Origin: an uncultured Oscillospiraceae bacterium
GTDB taxonomy: Bacteria > Bacillota > Clostridia > Oscillospirales > Oscillospiraceae
NCBI GenBank assembly: GCA_944385645.1
Contig: CALWYA010000079.1
Coordinates: 1-7,005 of the forward strand
DNA: 7,005 nucleotides
Direction: 5' to 3'
The notes under the pieces: model-generated
What the model was told of the DNA's origin: nothing
The model's input: the letters and a program-made list of their open reading frames with translations, nothing else
Databases searched by the model: none
Program-made: the position numbers and the translations under genes
Part shown: in pieces, positions 1 to 4,463 of the stretch
Position numbering within the stretch: position 1 is the stretch's first letter
Layout: each line of letters opens with the position of its first letter

Positions 1-405
1 GACGTGGACCTGTACCGGTACTTCATCGGCCGGGCGGACCAGTCCGTCAACGAGAGCGTCATGATCGGCCGGGTGGATCAGCAGGTGCGGGTCACCGAGC
101 TGATGATCCGCTCCCACGATCTGGGGCAGGTCACCGCCCGGCACAAGAAGCTGGGCAAGTATATGTTCAACTACCTGTCCATGATGATGGCCATCTCCTC
201 CATCTTCCTCACCATGGACGGCCGCCCGGAGGCCCTGGGCAAGAAGACCCAGCTGTGGGAGTACCTGCGCACGGTGGACCCGGCGGTCTATGGGAAGATG
301 CGCCGCCGCCCCCTCCCCTCCTTCACCGACCTGCCCGGCCAGCCCGGCCGAAAGCTGTCGGTCTCCCTGTACCGGCTGGCCCGGAAGATCTACAAGTTCA
401 ACTAA
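1..405 (+). CDS. C-terminal end of a probable family 2 glycosyltransferase (5' truncated)
   Basis: The open frame enters from the left edge and ends at TAA 403-405, followed at once by an in-frame TGA. The 134 visible residues read LYRYFIGRADQSVNESVM, then VDQQVRVTELMI, and end in a basic tail (RLARKIYKFN). I recognise this as the C-terminal part of Firmicutes family 2 glycosyltransferases, which usually run to about 330 residues. In those proteins this part follows the GT-A catalytic domain. The DXD and catalytic region would lie outside the window, so neither activity nor donor sugar can be judged. The fragment contains a hydrophobic stretch (YMFNYLSMMMAISSIFL) that may contact the membrane. 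It is closed by the terminator at 502-538 and is unlikely to belong to the PadR operon. The family call rests on remembered sequence similarity alone. Confidence 0.6.
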   Translation, partial: DVDLYRYFIGRADQSVNESVMIGRVDQQVRVTELMIRSHDLGQVTARHKKLGKYMFNYLSMMMAISSIFLTMDGRPEALGKKTQLWEYLRTVDPAVYGKMRRRPLPSFTDLPGQPGRKLSVSLYRLARKIYKFN

Positions 406-455
406 TGATAGCTTCCCATTCTGTACTTGTATTCCCAGATTCAAACCTTTCCCGC

Positions 456-483
456 GGTTCCCGGCCCTGTGGGGGCGGGAGCC
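456..483. repeat. GC-rich imperfect hairpin downstream of the glycosyltransferase gene
   Basis: Bases 456-467 pair with 472-483 around a TGTG loop. The stem has 12 positions with one G-U pair and one G-G mismatch. No T-run follows on either strand, so it is not a canonical terminator. Its core (TTCCCGGCCC and GGGGGCGGGA) resembles the perfect hairpin at 6121-6147 on the far side of the island. Confidence 0.5.
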
Positions 484-501
484 CAAAGAAATGAGCACAT
501 T

Positions 502-538
502 AAAATTCGGGACGGCCTTCTGGTCGCCCCGAATTTTT
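502..538 (+). terminator. Intrinsic terminator of the upstream glycosyltransferase gene
   Basis: The arms are 502-517 and 522-537, with a TTCT loop at 518-521. The stem has 16 positions with one A-C mismatch and one G-U pair. A TTTTT run at 534-538 forms the end of the right arm and the U-tract. The left arm starts with AAAA, so the structure could also work in reverse. It insulates the PadR promoter, which begins 4 bases downstream. Confidence 0.82.
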
Positions 539-541
539 CTC

Positions 542-570
542 TTGACATACCTTGATATTCCAGGTATATT
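542..570 (+). promoter_or_regulatory. Sigma-A promoter of the padR-HAAS operon
   Basis: A perfect -35 box TTGACA (542-547) is followed by a 17-bp spacer (548-564) and a -10 box TATATT (565-570, five of six bases matching TATAAT). An alternative -10, TATTAT, at 567-572 would need a 19-bp spacer. Transcription should start near 576-579, leaving a 5' leader of about 100 bases before the PadR start. The spacer and the start region are both inside the operator dyad described separately. This is the only convincing promoter in the island. Confidence 0.82.
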
Positions 571-591
571 ATACCTAGAATATCAAGGTAT
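547..591. promoter_or_regulatory. 45-bp inverted repeat, probable PadR double operator
   Basis: Arms 547-568 and 570-591 are complementary at 21 of 22 positions (mismatch 561/577), centred on T569. Each arm contains its own imperfect dyad of the form ACCT-N9-AGGT: ACCTTGATATTCCAGGT at 549-565 and ACCTAGAATATCAAGGT at 573-589. The two dyads are centred 24 bp apart. The first fills the spacer between -35 and -10 and the second covers the predicted transcription start. Bound repressor would therefore block polymerase directly. AT-rich dyads of this size are usual targets of PadR dimers, and a PadR gene follows, so autorepression is the natural reading. Binding itself is inferred. Confidence 0.8.
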
Positions 592-644
592 ATTTTTGTT
601 CGCCCAAGCGGAGCGGGCACGGACCACAGGCAGCCTATTTTTGA

Positions 645-659
645 CGGGGGCCTCCCCCG
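645..659 (+). other. Small GC hairpin in the padR leader
   Basis: CGGGGG (645-650) pairs perfectly with CCCCCG (654-659) around the loop CCT. It ends next to the GGGAAAGG ribosome-binding region (660-666) of padR. It may affect ribosome access to the first gene. No ligand-binding fold is visible in the leader. Confidence 0.4.
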
Positions 660-675
660 GGAAAGGATGATATGT

Positions 676-1026
676 ATGAAGTTGGACAAGGGATTGATGG
701 CGGGCAGCGGGGCCATGCTGGTGCTCAAGCTGCTGGAGTCGGGGGACATGTACGGCTATCAGATGATCGAGGAGCTGTCCCGCCGCTCCAACCAGGTGTT
801 CCAGATGCAGGAGGGGACCCTCTACCCCATCCTCCACGGCCTGGAGAAGGACAAGTACCTGTCCTCCTACCAGCAGCAGGCCCCCACGGGGCGGATGCGC
901 AAATACTACAAGCTGACCAAAAAGGGCCGGCAGCTGCTGGCCGAGAAGCAGGCGGAGTGGGCCCGCTTCCACCAGGGGGTCCAGGACGTACTGTCCGGCG
1001 GGGCGGACGCCCTGGGGCTGGCATGA
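676..1026 (+). CDS. PadR-family winged-helix transcriptional repressor
   Basis: This is a 116-residue cytosolic DNA-binding protein of the short PadR type, similar in size to LmrR. The N-terminal wHTH shows the usual marks: MYGYQMIEEL (residues 25-34), then EGTLYPILHGLEKDKYL (46-62) for the recognition helix and lead-in, then the wing with RKYYKLTKKG (75-84). A single C-terminal helix from about residue 88 would mediate dimerisation. ATG codons lie in frame at 667 and 676. I chose 676 because the AAAGG at 662-666 then has a 9-base spacer, and because MKLDKGLMAG matches the usual PadR N-terminus; 667 would add three residues. The gene directly follows the dyad operator and overlaps A1 by ATGA at 1023-1026, so it probably represses its own operon. 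PadR proteins are often encoded beside HAAS/DUF1700 membrane proteins, as here, so the inducing signal may come through them. Family call is firm; target and inducer are inferred. Confidence 0.93.
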   Translation: MKLDKGLMAGSGAMLVLKLLESGDMYGYQMIEELSRRSNQVFQMQEGTLYPILHGLEKDKYLSSYQQQAPTGRMRKYYKLTKKGRQLLAEKQAEWARFHQGVQDVLSGGADALGLA

Positions 1027-1688
1027 GGCGGAAGCGGACCGCCCGGAACCTGCTGCTGGCCGCCGCGCTGGTCGCCCTGGGGGTCGGTCTGTTCCTGTCC
1101 CCCTGGCTCATCCTGCGGTTCCGGCTGTGGCGGGAGGCCCCCGAAGCGGAAGTGCTGTGGGCGGGCAGTCTGGCCTACGGGGCCTATACGCATCCGGATG
1201 GAACCGCCTGGCTGGGAGGCGTCCCCGTCCTGTACGCCCGGACGGGGGACGAGCTGCTCTCCTGCGACATGACCCGGCACAAGGGACATGTCTTCTTTTC
1301 TCCGGTTGACCGGGACCCTTGGCCGGAGAAGGGAAAGGCCGCCCTGGTGAACGACCATCACTTTCCTACCTCCATCCCGCGCCCCCAGGAGGATGATACC
1401 CTGGCTCTGATGGCCGCCTTCCATCTCCCGGAGGGGACGGCCTCAGCCAAGGCCGTCCTCACCGACCCCGAGGGGCGGGTGCGCCCCGTCCAGGGGGAGA
1501 TGGCCGGGGAGATCATGCTGTTCTCCGTCCCCCGGCGGGGGGAGAAGACCGGTGTGCTCTCCGGTCCAATCCTGCGGGAGGGCCTTCTTCGGTTCACGGT
1601 GGCGGTGGCCTACTATGACAAAGACGGAAATGTCCTGCTGACCTGGGACGGCCCGGTGGAGCTGTGGTGGGAGGAGGATCAGACATGA
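1023..1688 (+). CDS. A1: N-terminally anchored extracytoplasmic protein of unknown function
   Basis: The product has 221 residues. A basic N-terminus (MRRKRTAR) is followed by one membrane segment at about residues 9-31 (NLLLAAALVALGVGLFLSPWLIL). The remaining 190 residues should be outside. I see no lipobox or signal-peptidase site, so it probably stays anchored (type II). The C-terminal half reads LMAAFHLPEGT (129-139), then LFSVP (166-170), YYDKDGNVLLTWDGPVELW (197-215), alternating hydrophobic strands that suggest an immunoglobulin-like beta sandwich. The open frame extends upstream to 672, but that part lies over padR; ATG 1023 overlaps the padR stop and gives the sensible membrane start. 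The upstream SD is weak (GGGG near 1014), so translation may be coupled to padR. It is a tandem paralogue of A2. It ends six residues later than A2 because TGG stands where A2 has TGA. I do not recognise a named family. Confidence 0.85.
   Translation: MRRKRTARNLLLAAALVALGVGLFLSPWLILRFRLWREAPEAEVLWAGSLAYGAYTHPDGTAWLGGVPVLYARTGDELLSCDMTRHKGHVFFSPVDRDPWPEKGKAALVNDHHFPTSIPRPQEDDTLALMAAFHLPEGTASAKAVLTDPEGRVRPVQGEMAGEIMLFSVPRRGEKTGVLSGPILREGLLRFTVAVAYYDKDGNVLLTWDGPVELWWEEDQT
1038..1172 (+). repeat. Direct repeat copy 1 (5' part of A1), partner 1703-1837
   Basis: Bases 1038-1172 align without gaps to 1703-1837 (offset 665) with about eleven mismatches by eye. They encode the membrane segment and the first external residues of A1 and A2. 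The middle parts of the two genes are much less alike. Confidence 0.8.
1632..1687 (+). repeat. 56-bp direct repeat copy 1 (A1 3' end and A2 ribosome binding site)
   Basis: This segment equals 2288-2343 (offset 656) at 55 of 56 positions. The one difference is G1670 against A2326. It covers the end of A1, the GAGGAGG ribosome binding site at 1671-1677 and the A2 start codon. It marks the seam of a tandem duplication. Confidence 0.9.
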
Positions 1689-2326
1689 GGCTGCGAAACA
1701 AAACCGCCCGGAACCTGCTGCTGGCCGCCATTCTGGTCGCCCTGGGGGCCGGCCTGCTCCTTTCCCCCTGGCTCATCCTGCGGTTCCGGCTGTGGCGGGA
1801 GGCCCCCGGGGCGGAAGTGCTGTGGACAGGCAGTCTGCCCCTGGAGACCTACGGCGGCGAGACCCCCTGGCTGATGGGACAGCCCACTCTGTACGCCCGG
1901 GATGGAGACGAGCTGCTCTCCTGCCGCATGAGCCGGTATGAAAACAGGGTCTCCTTCTCCGGCGTGGGCCGGGACCCCTGGCCGAGGGAGGGGGAGACGC
2001 GGGCGCTCCTGTCCTCTGACGGCGGCTATGCGGTCCTGCAGCATCAGGAGCCGGAAGTGCTGGGCATCCTGGCCGCCTTCTCTCCCCCGGAGGGGGCGGC
2101 CTCGGCCCGGGCGACGGTCACCTTCCCCGACGGGACCGCGCGGACGGCGGAGGGGACGCGGGAGGACAGCGTGCTGTTTTTCCGGATCCCGGGGACGGCG
2201 GAGGAGCTGGCACAACCCCACGACCCCGTATACGAAGGGCTGCTCCGCGCCGCTCTTCAGGTCACATATTTCGACAAAGACGGGACCGTCCTGCTGACCT
2301 GGGACGGCCCGGTGGAGCTGTGGTGA
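1685..2326 (+). CDS. A2: paralogue of A1, N-terminally anchored extracytoplasmic protein
   Basis: The product has 213 residues with the same plan as A1: basic N-terminus (MRLRNKTAR), membrane segment at about 10-32, then an external domain ending in YFDKDGTVLLTWDGPVELW (195-213). The first 50 and last 20 residues are nearly those of A1. The middle (about 51-180) is clearly more divergent, although DELLSC, RDPWP and AAFSPPEGAAS keep it alignable. ATG 1685 forms an ATGA overlap with the A1 stop and has GAGGAGG 7 bases upstream; an in-frame upstream extension to 1664 is unlikely. The stop TGA 2324-2326 falls where A1 has TGG, shortening the C-terminus and leaving a 14-base gap to HAAS1 instead of an overlap. 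Each of A1 and A2 has one external cysteine at the same place (DELLSC), which would allow a cross-linked dimer. Function is unknown; a ligand-binding or accessory sensor role is inferred from context. Confidence 0.85.
   Translation: MRLRNKTARNLLLAAILVALGAGLLLSPWLILRFRLWREAPGAEVLWTGSLPLETYGGETPWLMGQPTLYARDGDELLSCRMSRYENRVSFSGVGRDPWPREGETRALLSSDGGYAVLQHQEPEVLGILAAFSPPEGAASARATVTFPDGTARTAEGTREDSVLFFRIPGTAEELAQPHDPVYEGLLRAALQVTYFDKDGTVLLTWDGPVELW
1703..1837 (+). repeat. Direct repeat copy 2 (5' part of A2), partner 1038-1172
   Basis: See the first copy. The differences cluster in the membrane segment and are mostly conservative (for example Val/Ala and Phe/Leu), so the anchor is kept. Confidence 0.8.
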
Positions 2327-2343
2327 GAGGAGGATCAGACATG
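2288..2343 (+). repeat. 56-bp direct repeat copy 2 (A2 3' end and HAAS1 ribosome binding site)
   Basis: This segment matches 1632-1687 at 55 of 56 positions. A2326 turns the TGG of copy 1 into the TGA stop of A2. The copy continues through the ribosome binding site GAGGAGG (2327-2333) and the ATG of the unrelated gene HAAS1, so the translation-start cassette was duplicated with the gene. Confidence 0.9.
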
Positions 2344-2712
2344 GAACTTCGACAGGATCCAAGCTGGACCCGCTGGCTGGACGAGGCCACCGGGAAGATC
2401 GCCCTGGGGCTGGAGCGGCGGGAGGTCCGGGACGAGCTGCTGGACCACCTGGAGGACCGGGCGCTGGACCTGCTCCGGTGCCGGCCCGGCCTGACCGACG
2501 ACGAGGCTCGGGACCTGGCCCTGGAACAGATGGGTCCGGCGGAGCCGGTGCGGGACCGGCTGGCCAAGATCTACGATCCCCTGGGGGGCTACCTGTGGCT
2601 GACCAGCCAGCTGCTGGCCTTTCTGGCCGCCGGCTTCTTCGCCATCGCCCTGTTTCTGTGCGGCGGCATGCTGTGGCAGGTGTTCTGGGACGGACTGCTG
2701 TACCGGTGGTGA
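2341..2712 (+). CDS. HAAS1: short HAAS/DUF1700-like membrane protein lacking an ectodomain
   Basis: The product has 123 residues. Residues 12-90 form the cytosolic helical domain, with WLDEA, ERREVRDELLDHLEDRALDL, LTDDEARDLALEQMG and GYLWLTSQ. These are the hallmarks of the HAAS-type domain (as I recall, 'HTH-associated alpha-helical signaling') found next to PadR genes. One membrane segment follows (about 91-112, LLAFLAAGFFAIALFLCGGMLW) and only an 11-residue tail remains outside. HAAS2 and HAAS3 have over 150 external residues at this point, so HAAS1 is either a minimal membrane-tethered PadR partner or a truncated form. ATG 2341 has GAGGAGG at 2327-2333, spaced 7 bases. The domain is clearly related to HAAS2 and HAAS3 but much further from them than they are from each other. 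A role as PadR regulator or co-sensor is inferred. No catalytic motif is present. Confidence 0.82.
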   Translation: MELRQDPSWTRWLDEATGKIALGLERREVRDELLDHLEDRALDLLRCRPGLTDDEARDLALEQMGPAEPVRDRLAKIYDPLGGYLWLTSQLLAFLAAGFFAIALFLCGGMLWQVFWDGLLYRW

Positions 2713-2833
2713 GGGCGGCGGGGGCAGTCCCCTACCCCCTCTGGCCTTCAGCCATTTCCCCCTGATAGGGGGAGTCGGCCTCTCCCCACCGAACCCGCGG
2801 CTGCCGCCGCTGGGCTTCGGCGGGGACCCCAAA
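2713..2833. other. GC-rich intergenic segment with small hairpins
   Basis: No gene is supported here. TCCCCCT (2757-2763) pairs perfectly with AGGGGGA (2767-2773) around GAT, and CCGCCG (2804-2809) pairs with CGGCGG (2818-2823). Neither is followed by a T-run on the plus strand, so there is no canonical terminator between HAAS1 and HAAS2, and I find no promoter either. The composition recalls short intergenic repeats common in gut Clostridia, but this is from memory only. Confidence 0.5.
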
Positions 2834-2944
2834 TAATTCCTAATTCCTCATTCCTAACTCCTAATTTTAACTCCTATCTCCTATCTCATATCTCCTATCT
2901 CATATCTCCTATCTCTACTCTTCACTCTCCACTCTTCACTCTCT
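2834..2944 (+). repeat. Degenerate heptanucleotide tandem array (16 units)
   Basis: The 111 bases divide into fifteen 7-mers and one 6-mer (2869-2874). In order the units are TAATTCC twice, TCATTCC, TAACTCC, TAATTTT, AACTCC, then TATCTCC/TATCTCA/TATCTCC/TATCTCA/TATCTCC/TATCTCT, then ACTCTTC/ACTCTCC/ACTCTTC/ACTCTCT. The array thus steps through three related unit families while keeping the 7-base period. The plus strand has only one G-free composition of A, C and T, sharply unlike the GC-rich surroundings. It ends 2 bases before the HAAS2 ribosome binding site. A period of 7 is not compatible with a conserved coding frame. It is not a CRISPR array, as there are no spacers. Confidence 0.9.
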
Positions 2945-2946
2945 CC

Positions 2947-2960
2947 AAAGGAGGTCCTCC
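2947..2960 (+). promoter_or_regulatory. Strong, self-complementary ribosome binding site of HAAS2
   Basis: AAAGGAGG (2947-2954) lies 7 bases before ATG 2962 and is the best Shine-Dalgarno in the window. GGAGGTCCTCC (2950-2960) is palindromic, and the upstream heptamer array supplies several more CTCC segments (2858, 2871, 2878, 2892, 2906, 2927, 2943) that could pair with GGAG. It also fixes the HAAS2 start. Confidence 0.75.
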
Positions 2961-2961
2961 C

Positions 2962-3741
2962 ATGGATGATCACACATTTCAAACCTGGCTGGACACCGCC
3001 GTGAAGGGCATCCGCTTCGGTCCGGACCGGCGGGCGGCGCGGTGTGAGCTGGCCGGCCATCTGGAGGACAGGGCCGCCGACCTGCGGCGCATCTTCCCCG
3101 ACCTGACCGACGAGGAGGCCCGGGAGCGCACCCTGGCGGGGATGGGGGACGCAGCGGAGATCGGGAAGCAGCTGGCTCGGGTCCACAGGCCCTGGCTGGG
3201 GTATTTGTGGCGGGCCAGCCAGATCGTGCTAGCGGCGACGCTGCTGTGGGCGGCCCTCCTGCTGGCGGACTACTCCGGCTATCGCCTGTGGCCGGATCAG
3301 GCGGCACAGTCCCAGTGGGCGGCGGAGCAGCGGGCGGAGTTCTCCGCCCACCGGCCTCTGGTGTGTCTGACGGAGCAGACCGTGGGGCAATACACCCTCC
3401 GGGTGCGCTCCGGGGAGCTGTGGAGTGACCCGGACCAGGAAACCCGGGCGGCATATCTGCGCCTGGAGGTCCAGGCGGCCCGCCCCTGGGCGGAGCTGAG
3501 CTGGGACATGCTGGACCGCCTGTACGCCGTGGATGACCGGGGGAACGTCATCCCCGCCCAAAACGAGGGCTCCGCTCCGGCGATGGACTGGGAGCGGGCG
3601 GGCACCGACGGCCCCTTCCGGTCCCAGATCGACCTGGTCATCCCTCTGCCCGATCCGGCGGCGGAGGGGCTCGTCCTAATTTACGACTGGCTGGGGGCCG
3701 GGCTGTCCCTGCCTGTCTCCTGGAAGGAGGGAACCCCATGA
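2962..3741 (+). CDS. HAAS2: HAAS-domain transmembrane protein with extracytoplasmic domain
   Basis: The product has 259 residues. The cytosolic HAAS-like helical domain spans 9-87 (WLDTAV, RRAARCELAGHLEDRAADL, LTDEEARERTLAGMGDAAEIG, GYLWRASQ). A single membrane segment follows at about 88-104 and then an external domain of about 155 residues. That domain contains GQYTLRVRSGELW, YLRLEVQA and the turn VDDRGNVIPA. This resembles the beta-sandwich modules of DUF4179/DUF5643 type seen in Firmicutes membrane sensors; the resemblance is from memory. The likely role is to carry an external state to the PadR repressor or another cytosolic partner. ATG 2962 has AAAGGAGG 7 bases upstream. The stop overlaps B1 by ATGA (3738-3741), so the two should be made in step. 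The cytosolic domain is nearly identical to that of HAAS3, and the external one is only distantly alike. No promoter of its own is visible. Confidence 0.85.
   Translation: MDDHTFQTWLDTAVKGIRFGPDRRAARCELAGHLEDRAADLRRIFPDLTDEEARERTLAGMGDAAEIGKQLARVHRPWLGYLWRASQIVLAATLLWAALLLADYSGYRLWPDQAAQSQWAAEQRAEFSAHRPLVCLTEQTVGQYTLRVRSGELWSDPDQETRAAYLRLEVQAARPWAELSWDMLDRLYAVDDRGNVIPAQNEGSAPAMDWERAGTDGPFRSQIDLVIPLPDPAAEGLVLIYDWLGAGLSLPVSWKEGTP
3006..3037 (+). repeat. 32-bp exact direct repeat in HAAS2, partner 4531-4562
   Basis: This is one of several perfect or near-perfect stretches shared by the HAAS-coding parts of HAAS2 and HAAS3 (offset 1525). It encodes the GIRFGPDRRA core. The identity at DNA level shows recent duplication or gene conversion. 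Confidence 0.85.
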
Positions 3742-4463
3742 GATCAATTCACCTGCCCCGGCTGAGCCGCCGGGGAAAAATCATCCGCAACCTGGCTCTG
3801 GCCGCCGCTGTAGTCCTGTCCCTGTGGGTGGGGACGGAGCGGGGCCCTTGGACGGTCAACGGCGCCCTGCGGCAGCTGGAGCAGGAGCTGCTGCTGGAGC
3901 CGGGCCGGACCGTCCATATCCAGACGGAGGGCGTTCTGGAGCACCAGTGGGCCTTTGTTCTGGGGAAAGAGTACGCCTACACCGCTGTGGTCCGCCGGAG
4001 GGACCTGGACCGCAGCTTCTGGAGCAAGACCGCCTCGGTCTATCAGGCCATTTCCCTGGAGGGCGAGCCCGGCCTGCTGTCTCTGTCCGACTGGAGCCTT
4101 CTGGGGCAGCAGGAGAGCTGGCGGCTGTTCTGCCCCCAGGGCCCGGCGGGAGCGACCTCCGCCCGGCTGACGGTGGAGGCCCTCTGCCAGTGGAAGCAGT
4201 CGGACGGGACCCGGAGCGAACAGATCCTCTGCCTCCAGGGGGAGGCCTCCCGGGATGAAAACGGGGTCTATGCCTTCCTCCTCCAGGCGGACACCCCGGA
4301 GGAGGAGATGGCCCTGACCGTCCTTATGGGGGGATCCGGCTATGAGGAGGACGAGGCGGGCCGGTGGAAGCGGACCTGTCAGGTCCTGGAGACCAGCTAC
4401 CGGCTGGACTTTACCGGTCCGGCGGGAGAGCCGGCGGGCCGCAGCGAGGGGGTGCTGACATGA
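3738..4463 (+). CDS. B1: N-terminally anchored extracytoplasmic partner of HAAS2
   Basis: The product has 241 residues. The N-terminus HLPRLSRRGKIIRNL (5-19) is basic and is shared with B2 (HLPRLGRRGKILRNL). A short membrane segment spans about 15-32, and the rest is predicted to be outside. A helical stretch RQLEQELLLEP (45-55) matches RRAERRLLLPP of B2. The external part is rich in likely beta strands and contains four cysteines (132, 150, 165, 214), enough for two disulphides; B2 has only one external cysteine. The ATG overlaps the HAAS2 stop, with AAGGAGG at 3724-3730 spaced 7 bases. The stop overlaps HAAS3 by ATGA. Gene order HAAS-B occurs twice, which points to a functional pair. I do not recognise a named family; similarity to A1 and A2 is weak but follows the same plan (basic start, RNL, one membrane helix, external beta domain). 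Confidence 0.82.
   Translation: MRSIHLPRLSRRGKIIRNLALAAAVVLSLWVGTERGPWTVNGALRQLEQELLLEPGRTVHIQTEGVLEHQWAFVLGKEYAYTAVVRRRDLDRSFWSKTASVYQAISLEGEPGLLSLSDWSLLGQQESWRLFCPQGPAGATSARLTVEALCQWKQSDGTRSEQILCLQGEASRDENGVYAFLLQADTPEEEMALTVLMGGSGYEEDEAGRWKRTCQVLETSYRLDFTGPAGEPAGRSEGVLT

Noticed and set aside
641..669. Second promoter with TTGACG at 641-646
   Set aside because: No acceptable -10 box lies 16-18 bases downstream.
667..675. padR start at ATG 667
   Set aside because: The AAAGG Shine-Dalgarno would abut the start codon; ATG 676 has correct spacing and a more typical N-terminus.
441..749. Minus-strand open frame across the promoter region
   Set aside because: It runs through the terminator, promoter and operator and has no family features.
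672..1022. Upstream extension of the A1 reading frame across padR
   Set aside because: The translation is low-complexity Gly/Pro/Ala text typical of a GC-rich shadow frame. ATG 1023 gives a clean basic start and membrane helix and overlaps the padR stop.
1679..2362. Long minus-strand open frame opposite A2 (and similar ones opposite A1, HAAS1, HAAS2 and HAAS3, e.g. 4397-5209)
   Set aside because: These mirror the codon-position GC bias of the plus-strand genes, carry no recognisable domain, and have no promoter or ribosome binding site.
2834..2944. CRISPR array
   Set aside because: The unit is 7 bases with no spacers; it is a tandem repeat.
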